Positions 42,052 to 51,318 of a stretch of DNA of 64,000 bases are shown here, one piece after another. This stretch comes from CAZQHK01 sp964593455. Its GTDB lineage: Bacteria; Muiribacteriota; CAYSPT01. The stretch's first letter is position 1. Each line of letters starts with the position of its first letter. The stretch lies in contig CAZQHK010000008.1 of NCBI GenBank assembly GCA_964593455.1, positions 1 to 64,000 of the forward strand, read 5' to 3'. A program made the position numbers and the translations under genes. The notes beneath the pieces were generated by a model. That model made no database searches. It saw nothing but the letters and a program-made list of their open reading frames with translations, and had not been told where the DNA came from.

Positions 42052-43548
42052 GTGGTGGCAGGTACTGCTATTACACCGGGGAAGGTCGTCAAATTTCCTC
42101 TCAAATGGAAGATTGCCGGCCTGGTTTCTCTCCTGATAACTTTGCTGACCATCACTCTTTTCTTTATTTTTGTTTTGAAAGAGGGTAACCAAAGGCTTGA
42201 TGAGATGAGGACACGTGCCTCAAGGATTGCCCAGCAGATAGCAGCCTATGGCGCCGAGGCTATGAGCAAAAGTTCCGATGACCGGTTCTGGCTTCGCTAC
42301 CAGAACTATGCCGATGGTTTTATCAATCTGGAAGACCTTCAACTGATGTATATCGCCGTGTGTGACGCGGATTCTGTGATCCGAGTTATTTCCGTAAACC
42401 CGGTACTTTTTGATTCTCAATTGAAAGGAAAATCAACCCGGAAAGAGTTCCATGAATCCCGGCAGAAATTGCATCAGGAATTGGTGGGGAACAAGGTTGG
42501 CGATTTCAGTGATTTTGCCAAAACCGAAACAAAAACCTCCGAGCGGTATATCGGTCGAATCTCTCTTGACATGGTGGTTGGCGAGAGGAAGATCGGGCGT
42601 GTGGAAATTGGTTTTTCGAGCAGAGAAATACATCGGGATATTGCCGGAAACAGACGCTGGGTGATCGGCCTTATGAGTGGGTTTCTCGTATTGGGATTGA
42701 TCTTCTCGTTTTTCCTGGCGGCGCGTCTGACTGCTCCGATCCATCCCCTGGTGAAATCCATGATACGGGTCAGGGAAGGTGATTTGACACAGCGCGTATC
42801 GGTAGCTACCGGCGACGAAGTCGGGCTTATGGCTTCCACCTTCAACTACATGGTGGACGGACTTAGAGAGCGCGATCGGATCAAGGACACTTTTCAGCGG
42901 TACGTAACCCGGCAGGTCGCGGACGAGATCTTGAGCGGACGGGAGCAGGTACATCTCAGCGGAGAGAAACGGGAAGTGACTATTCTTTTCTCTGATATCC
43001 GTGGTTTTACCAGCATGTCTGAAACGCTCCGTCCTGAACAGGTGGTCAGTTTGCTCAACGAGTATCTCTCGCTCATGATAGATGTCATTTTCAAGTACGA
43101 AGGGACCCTGGACAAGTTTATCGGGGATGGTATTATGGCCTTGTTCGGAGCTCCCATCGTGCATGACAACGATCCCGAGCGGGCGGTCAGGACAGCCCTC
43201 GAGATGCAGCGCAAAATGAGTGAGCTCAACAATCGGCGGACATCGCGCAGGGAGCAGGCCATTTATATCGGTATCGGTATCAACACGGGTGAAGTGGTGG
43301 CTGGAAACATAGGTTCTAGTAAACGGATGGAGTACACGGTTATCGGTGACCATGTCAATGTCGCAGCCCGGATCGAATCGCAGACTACCGGAGGACAGGT
43401 CTTAATCAGTGAGAATACGTATCATAAAATTAGAGATAAATTTTCCATCAGGGAACTTCCTCCGACCAGGGTAAAAGGCAAGGAAATACCCATAAAAATG
43501 TACGAAGTCCTGGGTAACCTCGGCCGGCCACAAGGGCCGGTTCGATAA
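42052..43548 (+). CDS. Membrane adenylate/guanylate cyclase (class III) with HAMP domain
   Basis: The protein has a transmembrane helix (IAGLVSLLITLLTITLFFIF), an extracytoplasmic sensor of about 140 residues, a second helix (GLMSGFLVLGLIFSFFL), a HAMP domain and a complete class III cyclase domain. The catalytic set is intact: ILFSDIRGFT and DKFIGDGIMALFG (both metal Asp), EYTVIGDHVNVAARIE (Asn and Arg for the transition state). The start is uncertain: GTG 42052 is placed shortly before the first helix; a TTG at 41986 would overlap the lipoprotein gene. Residues at the base-selecting positions need alignment to tell cAMP from cGMP. Confidence 0.85.
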   Translation: MVAGTAITPGKVVKFPLKWKIAGLVSLLITLLTITLFFIFVLKEGNQRLDEMRTRASRIAQQIAAYGAEAMSKSSDDRFWLRYQNYADGFINLEDLQLMYIAVCDADSVIRVISVNPVLFDSQLKGKSTRKEFHESRQKLHQELVGNKVGDFSDFAKTETKTSERYIGRISLDMVVGERKIGRVEIGFSSREIHRDIAGNRRWVIGLMSGFLVLGLIFSFFLAARLTAPIHPLVKSMIRVREGDLTQRVSVATGDEVGLMASTFNYMVDGLRERDRIKDTFQRYVTRQVADEILSGREQVHLSGEKREVTILFSDIRGFTSMSETLRPEQVVSLLNEYLSLMIDVIFKYEGTLDKFIGDGIMALFGAPIVHDNDPERAVRTALEMQRKMSELNNRRTSRREQAIYIGIGINTGEVVAGNIGSSKRMEYTVIGDHVNVAARIESQTTGGQVLISENTYHKIRDKFSIRELPPTRVKGKEIPIKMYEVLGNLGRPQGPVR

Positions 43549-43578
43549 CATCTCTTTGTGCGTAAGGAGAATTAGTAT

Positions 43579-44067
43579 ATGATAACTATAGGCATCGTTT
43601 CGGATACACATATCCCGTTACGAGCTCGCTCGCTGCCGGTAGCCCTCCTGCAGAAGCTAAAAGGAGTGGACATGATTCTTCATGCCGGTGATCTCGAGAT
43701 TATAGATGTCATCAATGAGCTTGAAATGATTGCTCCGACCACGGCCGTGCGGGGGAATATGGATCCGTCGTTCCTCCAAGGCGAACTGGAGGTAAAACGC
43801 GTGTTGAGAGTGGGAAAATTCAAAATAGGCCTGACCCACGGCCGGGGAGCGCCTGAAGGTCTCGAAGACCGGATCAGACATGATTTTCCCAATGATATCG
43901 ACTGTATCGTCTACGGTCATTCCCACCGGGCCGTTATTAATAAGAAAGATGGGATTCTTTTTGTCAATCCGGGCTCTCCTACCGACACGGTTTTCGCACC
44001 ATTTAAATCGTTTGCTTTGCTCAAGGTAGAAGATGACTGTCTGAGCCCGGAAATTGTCAGGTTGTAA
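43579..44067 (+). CDS. YfcE/MJ0936-type metallophosphoesterase
   Basis: The 162-residue single-domain calcineurin-like phosphodiesterase has all the metal motifs: IGIVSDTHIP (D-x-H), ILHAGDLE (GD), VRGNMD (GN(H/D)), LTHG and VYGHSHR (GHxH). Relatives hydrolyse phosphodiesters, including cyclic nucleotides in some cases. It lies 30 nt after the cyclase gene, so turnover of the cyclase product is an attractive but unproven role. Confidence 0.88.
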   Translation: MITIGIVSDTHIPLRARSLPVALLQKLKGVDMILHAGDLEIIDVINELEMIAPTTAVRGNMDPSFLQGELEVKRVLRVGKFKIGLTHGRGAPEGLEDRIRHDFPNDIDCIVYGHSHRAVINKKDGILFVNPGSPTDTVFAPFKSFALLKVEDDCLSPEIVRL

Positions 44068-44085
44068 ACTCCGGAGGTGATTTGT

Positions 44086-45087
44086 TTGCTTATCGACTCA
44101 TTGTTAGATGACCTGGTTCGTATCAGTCATACCATCCTTTCCTCCTATCACGTGGAAAAAATTATGAGCCGTGTTGTCAGTTCCATGAAATATCATCTGG
44201 GCTGTTCTCAGTGTGGTTTACTCCTGGTAAATGAAAGTACCGGCAGTCTCGAAGTGAAGATTTCACGGGGCATAAGTGAAACCTCTCAGCGGGACTTCAG
44301 GGCGAAACATTACCGGATGGCTGATGAACCGTTTCAACAGGTGGCTGGATCAGGTAAATTGTTGCGTCTACAGTCCGGTGATGAATGGTCTCCGCTACGC
44401 TTCGAACGGGACGAGGAAGTCTTGCTGACTGGATGCATCAAGAACAGCGAAGGATGTTCAGGGATTGCGTTCGCCCAGACCGGCAACCCTGAAGGATTCA
44501 CCCACGATAACGAAGCCTATTTTGCCCTTTTGATCAATATTGTCTCCCTGACGCTTGAGATGACCACGCTCCGGGGACGTCTTAAAGAAGTGGAGATGTT
44601 TGACCGTTTGACGGGTCTCCTCAATTATAACGGCTTTCAAATTATGGCCGAGCGCACCTTCCATTTAAACAGAAAATGTGGTGAAACCACGGGTATTTTG
44701 GTTTTGGACCTGGATAATTTCAAACCGTACCGGGCTACCTATGGTATAGCCGGAAGTGAGAAAGTTTTGAAGGAAACAGCCGACCTGATCAGGCAGTGTG
44801 TCGGTGAGGGTTCCATTGTCGGCCGGTACGGTCTTGACGAATTTATCGTCTGGATAGAACACCGGGACAAAAAGAAAATCCAGGAACTGGCCGAACAAAT
44901 CAAGGACTCGATTTGCACCCACAAGTATCCCCGGGAAACTCCCCGGATTACCGTCACGATCGGAGCGGCTCTCTGTTTGCCGGAGCAGGATGTGGATTTT
45001 ATCGAATTAGTGGGATGTGCAAAGGAGAATCTCTACGGCGCTAAACGTGGTAATAAGACTATTCGCATTAATGAGGTCAGTGCTTAA
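44086..45087 (+). CDS. GAF-GGDEF protein with degenerate active-site motif
   Basis: The protein of about 333 residues has an N-terminal GAF-like domain (IMSRVVSSMKYHLGCSQCGLL) and a C-terminal GGDEF fold (FDRLTGLLNYNGFQ, VLDLDNFKPYRATYG). The catalytic loop reads RYGLDEF, so the second Gly of GGDEF is Leu, which usually abolishes diguanylate cyclase activity. No RxxD inhibitory site is obvious. TTG 44086 follows GGAGGTG. The stop overlaps the next start (TAATG). It may be a c-di-GMP or nucleotide receptor rather than a synthase. Confidence 0.8.
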   Translation: MLIDSLLDDLVRISHTILSSYHVEKIMSRVVSSMKYHLGCSQCGLLLVNESTGSLEVKISRGISETSQRDFRAKHYRMADEPFQQVAGSGKLLRLQSGDEWSPLRFERDEEVLLTGCIKNSEGCSGIAFAQTGNPEGFTHDNEAYFALLINIVSLTLEMTTLRGRLKEVEMFDRLTGLLNYNGFQIMAERTFHLNRKCGETTGILVLDLDNFKPYRATYGIAGSEKVLKETADLIRQCVGEGSIVGRYGLDEFIVWIEHRDKKKIQELAEQIKDSICTHKYPRETPRITVTIGAALCLPEQDVDFIELVGCAKENLYGAKRGNKTIRINEVSA

Positions 45088-47108
45088 TGAGTTGTTTTCG
45101 GGAACGATACTTTACACTGTTGATCACTGCTTTGCTGGCTGGTGTTTTCCTGCAATGCCAGGGCAGTGCGCTGCCGGCTCAGGAGAATGTCGATCGATTG
45201 TTCCGCTTTTCACTCGGCTTGTACAAACAGGAATTTTTTGAAGAGTCGGTTGAACAGCTCGAGAAACTGGTTAAGTTCTATCCCGAATACGAAAAAACGG
45301 ATGTGGCTTTATATATTCTCGGTGAGAGTTATTACCGTTTGGGCAGGTATGATGAGGCGCATAAAACGTATCATCGATTGCTCACGCTCCTCCCTGAAAG
45401 CAAACTGGTTCCGGAGGCAGCTAACGCCGGTGCCTGGTCTCTGTTCGAACTGGGACGGTTTGAAGAGGCGGCCGCGCTATTCAGACAGGTATCGGAGGAA
45501 TATTCTTCCCGGCAGGACCTGGCGCCTGAAGCCAGGTTTAGAATGGCCCAAGCTATGGTAAAAGCAGGGTCAAATGAAAAGGCAGTTACGGTCCTGGAAC
45601 AGATAGTCGCGCGGGAGCCTCCCGGTCCGTTTGCTGCAGACGCTGTTTACAGTCTGGCGGATATATTCTATGAGCAGGGCGAGTATAAAAAAGCTTCCGT
45701 TCAATACAAGAAAATATTGAATACATTTAAGGAAAGCTCCTATGTGGAATCTTCACTATATTCGCTTGCTTTTGCACGGATGAAACTGGCGGATTTTGAA
45801 TCAGCCCAAAACCTGTTCTCACAACTCAAAGAGCGAACCGCTGATCTCTCGATGAAACGCGAAGCCACGCTCCGTCAGGCTAAAGCTTTGTGCAACTTGA
45901 AACAATACCAGAAAGCTCTGGAAATCTTACAGGCTTTAGAGCCAGGAGATCATCTAGGGGATGAGATTGGTTTTGTCAGATCTTTGTGCCGATTCCGTTT
46001 GAAGGAATATGAAACCGCCCGGGCCGGGTTTTTAGAATTATGCCAGTTGTATCCAGAGAGTCTGTTTGTCGCAGAGTCTATGGAACTGGCTGCTGAATCA
46101 CTTTTCAGGCGGGAGCGGTTTAAGGAAGCGATCGCCGGTTTTTTTGCGGTAGTAAAAACCTATCAAGGAACCCGCTGGCACGAATCAGCCGGACTGCACC
46201 TGGGTTTGTGTTACTTCAATCTTGGCCAGATGGATGAGGCCAAAGATGTTCTCGAGGCTAGCTATTCACGTTTTCATGATGGCCCTTTGGCAGGGCAAAT
46301 ATTATTTGCCCTGGGTGAAGCATATTACGCCATGGAAAATTATGAGAAGGCTGAAGATACGTTCAGAAAAGTATTAACCCTCACTGACGAGATGTTCAAA
46401 CCAGCCAGTTTTCACCGCCTGGGAGTGCTTACTCAGATTGGAAACAGGCATGAGGAAACTCTTGATTTCCTGGACCGTTTGATTACCGGTTTTCCGGAGA
46501 ACTCCCTGGTTCCTGATGCTCTTTACCGTAAAGGAGAATCGTTGGTTGCTCTGAAACGGTTTCGTGCGGCGGTCGACGTTTTTACGGTGCTGGCGAATGA
46601 ACCGAACAGTCCTCTGGTGCCCGATTCATTGTATAAGGCCGGCGAATCGTACAAAGCCTTGAAAGAACTTGATATGGCGATAGAAACCTACACTAACCTG
46701 ATTGAACGCTTCCCGGAAAGCGCTCTGGTGCCGATGGCCAAGAAAGCGAGGGCCTGGTGCAGTTACTCATCCGGTCTGATAGATGACGCTGTTATCGGAT
46801 ATCGTGAGCTGGCGAACAGCGATCTTCCCGCAGACCAACTGGCTGAAGCGCAGTATTGGTTGGGTAAAGCGTTTGAAAAGAAAGGTGATTTCAAGCAGGC
46901 CAGGACAGAATATCTCAAGATGGGTATCCTGTATCCTGAAAGCAAACTCGCAGGCACTGCCATGTTCAAGGTTGGAGAGTGCTACCGGCAGGAAGGTATG
47001 GCGGATAAGGCGATCCATGCTTACAACACGGTCATAAAGAACTATCCCGATAGTGATGTTATTCCACAAGTGCGGGGAACGCTCAAACGGTTGAAAGAGG
47101 AGGACTGA
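45087..47108 (+). CDS. Exported TPR-repeat protein
   Basis: The 673-residue protein has a signal peptide (YFTLLITALLAGVFLQCQG) and about 16 tandem TPR-like repeats of 35-37 residues. Examples are ALYILGESYYRLGRYDEAHK, AVYSLADIFYEQGEYKKASV and AMFKVGECYRQEGMADKAIH. It is of the tol-pal/YbgF or outer-membrane-assembly type. The gene overlaps the GGDEF gene by 1 nt and precedes an outer-membrane barrel and the TonB system. A scaffold for envelope complexes is likely. Confidence 0.85.
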   Translation: MSCFRERYFTLLITALLAGVFLQCQGSALPAQENVDRLFRFSLGLYKQEFFEESVEQLEKLVKFYPEYEKTDVALYILGESYYRLGRYDEAHKTYHRLLTLLPESKLVPEAANAGAWSLFELGRFEEAAALFRQVSEEYSSRQDLAPEARFRMAQAMVKAGSNEKAVTVLEQIVAREPPGPFAADAVYSLADIFYEQGEYKKASVQYKKILNTFKESSYVESSLYSLAFARMKLADFESAQNLFSQLKERTADLSMKREATLRQAKALCNLKQYQKALEILQALEPGDHLGDEIGFVRSLCRFRLKEYETARAGFLELCQLYPESLFVAESMELAAESLFRRERFKEAIAGFFAVVKTYQGTRWHESAGLHLGLCYFNLGQMDEAKDVLEASYSRFHDGPLAGQILFALGEAYYAMENYEKAEDTFRKVLTLTDEMFKPASFHRLGVLTQIGNRHEETLDFLDRLITGFPENSLVPDALYRKGESLVALKRFRAAVDVFTVLANEPNSPLVPDSLYKAGESYKALKELDMAIETYTNLIERFPESALVPMAKKARAWCSYSSGLIDDAVIGYRELANSDLPADQLAEAQYWLGKAFEKKGDFKQARTEYLKMGILYPESKLAGTAMFKVGECYRQEGMADKAIHAYNTVIKNYPDSDVIPQVRGTLKRLKEED

Positions 47109-47111
47109 CAT

Positions 47112-47171
47112 ATGAAAAGAACGTTTCTGTATTCGAAATGTTGCGACGCAAGCCAGGGGGGCGGCTCATGA
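47112..47171 (+). CDS. 19-codon ORF coupled to the outer-membrane barrel gene
   Basis: ATG 47112 follows a strong AGAGGAGG site (7 nt). The reading frame runs 19 codons to a TGA that overlaps the ATG of the next gene (ATGA at 47168). The peptide is basic and Cys/Gly/Ser-containing, with no recognised function. It may be a leader peptide providing translational coupling. A frameshift in the GGGGGG run at 47155-47160 is the alternative. Confidence 0.4.
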   Translation: MKRTFLYSKCCDASQGGGS

Positions 47172-48835
47172 GCGGGAAGAGTAAAATATTCCGGCTCCTG
47201 CTGCCGGTGGTGATCGGGATAGTATTGGTGTTCACCGTGGTGATGGTGCACGCCGAATCAGCAGACAAAACCTATGATATAGGAGACGTTGAGGTCAAAG
47301 GGAGTGACCGCACGGCCCTGGGTGTAGGGAATCGTGATTCTCTAATATACAGTGCTACTCGGGAGCTCAATGATTTGCAGCTATCTGATGATAAAACGTC
47401 TTTTTCCGTGCTTTCCACTGAGCGGGGTAAAGGAGCTGCCGAGGAGGCAATAGAACCACGGGAGAACTGGTTTTCTATCTATTACGGTTCAAATGACTTG
47501 CTCGGGTACGAACTGTTCGACACATTCCGGGTAGGATCGCTTCAAGACGCTATTTTCCTGTTTGGCGGCGGACGGGAGAAATCTGATGGACACCGGCTCA
47601 ATGCGGGATTCAGCGCCAGTGAGATGAAACTTGATTCGGGAGTGAACCTGGCCGGTGATTCTAATCTGGAGGTACGGTGGAACATCAAGAGAAAGAAAAA
47701 CGAACTCCCCGGACCGGTCAGTTCTCCGACGCCACGGGCACGACTTGATGATACAAATATCATGCTGGACCTTGAGTTTGAGCATCTTGAAAAAGATGCT
47801 TCCAGGTGGGGTGTGGATCTTCTCTTTGGAGCACACAAACGTGAAGTAGCGGTCCCGGATATCCTGCAGACAGTTTATGAGAAGTATACTGATGATATTA
47901 TAACGTTAGGATTTGAATACGTTCCTTCAATTGATTCCAAGGGGTTCCTTTCATTTGCATACTCATATATGCACGATGAAATAAAGCGTCATCCGCTGGA
48001 TGGAAGTGCTGTCACCGCCGGTCGGAAAGAAGCATCTAATCACACGATCTCGATACAGCGCGAAATCCTTCCCGGACCTGAAACGCTGCTGGTACTGGCT
48101 GCCAGACTCGACAGCCACTCTCTGGTTGGAGATAAAGTGAGCACCAGTATGGCGGTCACCCACCACATGGATCCGGGCTGGAAGCTGGCGCTCAACATCG
48201 GCCGGGAATTTGATCCTTCGAGTTTTCACCAGCAATTCTTTGCCATGAATTATGTTGCTTTTGACCCGGCCGGACAGTATAAAACTCCTCAGACCGGTTA
48301 TGTCGGTTTGAAGAGCGAGCACTTCCTGGACGATTCCACTCAGGCTGCCCTTTCACTGCGCCGGGAAACGGTTGATTCCTATCCGGTCTATGACGACGAT
48401 TTAACTACCGGCAAATTTTCCCTGGTGTACCGGGAGGCCACCGTCTGGAAAGCGGAAGCCAGCGTGAAGTTGGCTCTGTCGGAAGTTCTTGTGGGAAAGG
48501 CCGGCTACACGTTTATCAGCACCGAAGACCAGTTTGGAAAAGACCTGCCTTTTGCTCCCATGAACGAGTGGCTCGTAACGCTTACCTACCGGTACAATGA
48601 TTATATTAATATCGGTCTTGATGAGCGGTTGGTGGGAAAGCGGTTCTCCGGACCGAACAACATTCACCGTCTTGACCGGTATATCCTGCTCGGCTTGGAT
48701 GTAAACGTGGCTATTTCAGAAGTACTCAACGCGTATCTCCGTGTGGATAATATCTTTGACAAAGGGTACCAGCTCAGGCGGAATTATCCCGAGCCGGGTC
48801 GGGAGATCAAAGTCGGTATGAAAGTCAGGTTCTAA
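47168..48835 (+). CDS. TonB-dependent-receptor-like outer-membrane barrel lacking a full plug
   Basis: The 555-residue product has a signal peptide (FRLLLPVVIGIVLVFTVVMVHA) and about 75 residues beginning DIGDVEVKG (like the start of a plug). Then many amphipathic strands (RLNAGFSASEMKLDSG, ITLGFEYVPSIDSKGFLSF) lead to a TonB-receptor-like end (LRVDNIFDKGYQLRRNYPEPGREIKVGMKVRF in parts, terminal Phe). A normal plug is about 130-150 residues, so the plug is short or missing. It sits directly upstream of exbB-exbD-tonB. Substrate uptake or sensing through TonB is inferred. Confidence 0.75.
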   Translation: MSGKSKIFRLLLPVVIGIVLVFTVVMVHAESADKTYDIGDVEVKGSDRTALGVGNRDSLIYSATRELNDLQLSDDKTSFSVLSTERGKGAAEEAIEPRENWFSIYYGSNDLLGYELFDTFRVGSLQDAIFLFGGGREKSDGHRLNAGFSASEMKLDSGVNLAGDSNLEVRWNIKRKKNELPGPVSSPTPRARLDDTNIMLDLEFEHLEKDASRWGVDLLFGAHKREVAVPDILQTVYEKYTDDIITLGFEYVPSIDSKGFLSFAYSYMHDEIKRHPLDGSAVTAGRKEASNHTISIQREILPGPETLLVLAARLDSHSLVGDKVSTSMAVTHHMDPGWKLALNIGREFDPSSFHQQFFAMNYVAFDPAGQYKTPQTGYVGLKSEHFLDDSTQAALSLRRETVDSYPVYDDDLTTGKFSLVYREATVWKAEASVKLALSEVLVGKAGYTFISTEDQFGKDLPFAPMNEWLVTLTYRYNDYINIGLDERLVGKRFSGPNNIHRLDRYILLGLDVNVAISEVLNAYLRVDNIFDKGYQLRRNYPEPGREIKVGMKVRF

Positions 48836-48866
48836 ACCGGTACATTTATGAGAGGTGGTTAAATCC

Positions 48867-49526
48867 GTGTTTTCGATATTCGGAAAAGGGGGCATTCTTA
48901 TGTTCCCATTGTCGCTTTGCTCGGTTCTCGCGGTAGCTATCATTATCGAACGGTATTTCTTTCTCAAACGTAACGCAGTCAGTGATGGTGAAGAACTCAT
49001 CAAACTTCTTAAGAGCCAACTACTGGCAAATCAAATCGAGAAAGCCAGGTTAGTTTGCAATCGTTCGGATAGCGTGGTAAGTCGAGTATTGTCGGCGGGA
49101 TTGGATAAACTTTGGGATGGCGAAACGGTAATGGAACAAACCATGGTGGACGCCGCGCGCAAAGAAATACCTCGGATGGAAAAGCATATTTCTTCTCTCG
49201 GCACTATTGCCAGCGTGTCACCACTGCTAGGTCTCCTGGGAACAGTAACGGGTATGATCAAGGTGTTCGATGTCATTTCCACCAAGGGAGTGGGAATTGT
49301 TCAGTCCCAAGCATTGGCCGGCGGGATTTCCGAAGCGTTGATTACCACCGCCACCGGATTAAGCGTGGCCATTCCCGCCCTGGTGGCCTATCATTACTTT
49401 TCTCATCGAATCAACACGGTTACCGACGAAATAGATATTCGAACCAGTGATCTGCTGAGTTTCATACGTTCCGGAGGAAAAACAGATGAGACGCCTGGCC
49501 CCAAAACGTCCCCGCGTCGTACCTGA
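48867..49526 (+). CDS. ExbB/TolQ/MotA-family proton channel protein
   Basis: The protein of about 219 residues has three transmembrane helices and the family core GTIASVSPLLGLLGTVTGMIKVF and ALITTATGLSVAIPALVAY (in parts). With ExbD it forms the proton-driven motor that energises TonB. GTG 48867 lies 9 nt after GAGAGGTGG. It overlaps exbD by 41 nt. Confidence 0.93.
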   Translation: MFSIFGKGGILMFPLSLCSVLAVAIIIERYFFLKRNAVSDGEELIKLLKSQLLANQIEKARLVCNRSDSVVSRVLSAGLDKLWDGETVMEQTMVDAARKEIPRMEKHISSLGTIASVSPLLGLLGTVTGMIKVFDVISTKGVGIVQSQALAGGISEALITTATGLSVAIPALVAYHYFSHRINTVTDEIDIRTSDLLSFIRSGGKTDETPGPKTSPRRT

Positions 49527-49902
49527 TATTACGGCTTTGATCGATGTAGTGTTTCTGCTGCTCATTTTCTTCATGGTAACGACCACTTTCGTAGGCAGTG
49601 AGCGGGAAATTCCAATCGATCTTCCCGGTGCTGCTTCCGGTGAGGTTGAATCGGTGCAACATCATGTCGTGCACATTACCGCTGCCGGGAAGCTCTTTTT
49701 CCATGGTCAGGAAGTGGATCGGGATTCTTTGATTATGGTTCTCGGTAAAGCGCTACAGGAATTTCCCGAGAAACTGGTCATTGTCAGTGCAGACAAAACT
49801 GTGGCCCACGGACGAGTAGTGGAGATTCTTGATATAGCCCGGCAACTCGGTGGCAAACAGGCGGCACTGGCAGTAGAAATCATACATAAACCTGCGCCAT
49901 AG
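49486..49902 (+). CDS. ExbD/TolR-family protein
   Basis: The 138-residue protein has one N-terminal helix containing the proton-path Asp: PDITALIDVVFLLLIFFMV. A periplasmic domain follows (KLVIVSADKTVAHGRVVEILDIA). It pairs with the ExbB encoded upstream (overlapping genes) and energises TonB. Confidence 0.93.
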   Translation: MRRLAPKRPRVVPDITALIDVVFLLLIFFMVTTTFVGSEREIPIDLPGAASGEVESVQHHVVHITAAGKLFFHGQEVDRDSLIMVLGKALQEFPEKLVIVSADKTVAHGRVVEILDIARQLGGKQAALAVEIIHKPAP

Positions 49903-49957
49903 CCGGCGGCAAAGAGTTTAATTATGTGTCAACAAGGAGTGTAGAGAGTTCGTAACG

Positions 49958-51310
49958 ATGAATTTTGAGAAAGCCATCGTTGTTTCCATCGTCTTCCACA
50001 TTGTGTTTCTAGCTGCTATTCCCCACCTATACCAGGCGCCCGCTCTAGACACTCCCGAAGAAAAAAAGATAAGCCTGGTGGTGCTCAGAACCCCCAGGCC
50101 ATCTCCGAAACCCGAACCAGCTAAGGGAACTCCCAAAACCGCTGTCAAAAAAAGCAGGAATCAAAAGAAAAAACGGATAAAACCCTCCAGTCCCCAAAAG
50201 CAAAAGATATCAGCTCCGCTTCAAGAAAAAGCTGTCAATTTGGCAAAACCGTTGTTGCCGCCGATGCCGGATATGGTTGTTTCTTCTGAGAAACGTGAGA
50301 TGCTATCGGCGGGAGAAAAGCGGACGTTGCCGGAAGCTGAAAACCTTTATGCCAAACGTCAGCTTGATCCCCTGATTTCTACAGATCAGGAGAAAAACGA
50401 AGCCTCGGTCCTATCTCTTCAAAAGGTCAATAAAGGACGTAACGATCTATTGATACCGGCCTCGGCATTAAAAGAGATTATGTCCGAATCGCCCGCCAAG
50501 CCGACGTCGGAATCTCTACCGGTGTCCGTTCGCCGTTCGAATCTCCCGGTGAGGGCTACCAGGCGGTCTTCAGGTTCAACGCTGGATTTCCCGGAACATT
50601 CGAATGAAGGCGATAATCAAACTGGAGCAGAGCAACTTGTTTCAGGTGGGAAACCAGATATCCCTCCGGCGTTTCCCAGCGGCAGGGCGCTGGAAAAAGG
50701 AGTATTGCCTGCGGGGAAGAAACAAACGTACGATAGAATGACCGTCTCCCGTACCCAGAGAACTGCCGGTATTGAGCACCTATTGACGGAAATAGAAGAT
50801 CAAGAGCAGAACGCTCGGAAAACCGGTTCATCGCTACCGGGAAAAGCAGGCGGGATTTTGAGTCATCCTCTTCCCAAGGTGGATGAATTGTATTCCCGCA
50901 ATAGCCCCGATGAAAGTCTTCCTGAATTAAGTATTACTAATGGGGAACGTTCCTCCGGTGCAATGAGTCAGGGAGTAAAGGGCCGCGTTCAAGTCGATCC
51001 GGGAGAGGTCGAATTTGCCCGGAAAACAATAACCACCAGGCCGCGTTTGCTTCATTGGGTTGCACCTTCCTATCCCGAATGGGCAGAGCGAATGGGGAAA
51101 GAAGGCAAAGTTAGATTGCAACTAGAAGTGTCCAAAACCGGCAAAGTTGAGAACGTGTCGGTCGTTGAAAACACCGCTGGAGAGGTACTGGCTACCGCTG
51201 CCCGGGAAAGCGCCTATCGATGGAAATTCGAACCGGTATTCATCGATGGGGTACCGGTAGACGTGGTCGTCTATAAAACGATATACTTTATTCTTGAGCA
51301 CGGAAAGTAG
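49958..51310 (+). CDS. TonB family protein with long periplasmic linker
   Basis: The 450-residue protein has an N-terminal anchor (AIVVSIVFHIVFLAAIPHLY) with the conserved S-x-x-x-H pattern of TonB. A long Lys/Pro/Ser-rich spacer of about 300 residues follows, then a C-terminal TonB domain (PSYPEWAERMGKEGKVRLQL, SVVENTAG, AYRWKFEPVFIDGVPVDV). The spacer is much longer than in E. coli TonB. It is 55 nt after exbD and probably serves the barrel gene upstream. Confidence 0.88.
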   Translation: MNFEKAIVVSIVFHIVFLAAIPHLYQAPALDTPEEKKISLVVLRTPRPSPKPEPAKGTPKTAVKKSRNQKKKRIKPSSPQKQKISAPLQEKAVNLAKPLLPPMPDMVVSSEKREMLSAGEKRTLPEAENLYAKRQLDPLISTDQEKNEASVLSLQKVNKGRNDLLIPASALKEIMSESPAKPTSESLPVSVRRSNLPVRATRRSSGSTLDFPEHSNEGDNQTGAEQLVSGGKPDIPPAFPSGRALEKGVLPAGKKQTYDRMTVSRTQRTAGIEHLLTEIEDQEQNARKTGSSLPGKAGGILSHPLPKVDELYSRNSPDESLPELSITNGERSSGAMSQGVKGRVQVDPGEVEFARKTITTRPRLLHWVAPSYPEWAERMGKEGKVRLQLEVSKTGKVENVSVVENTAGEVLATAARESAYRWKFEPVFIDGVPVDVVVYKTIYFILEHGK

Positions 51311-51318
51311 GAACTGTC

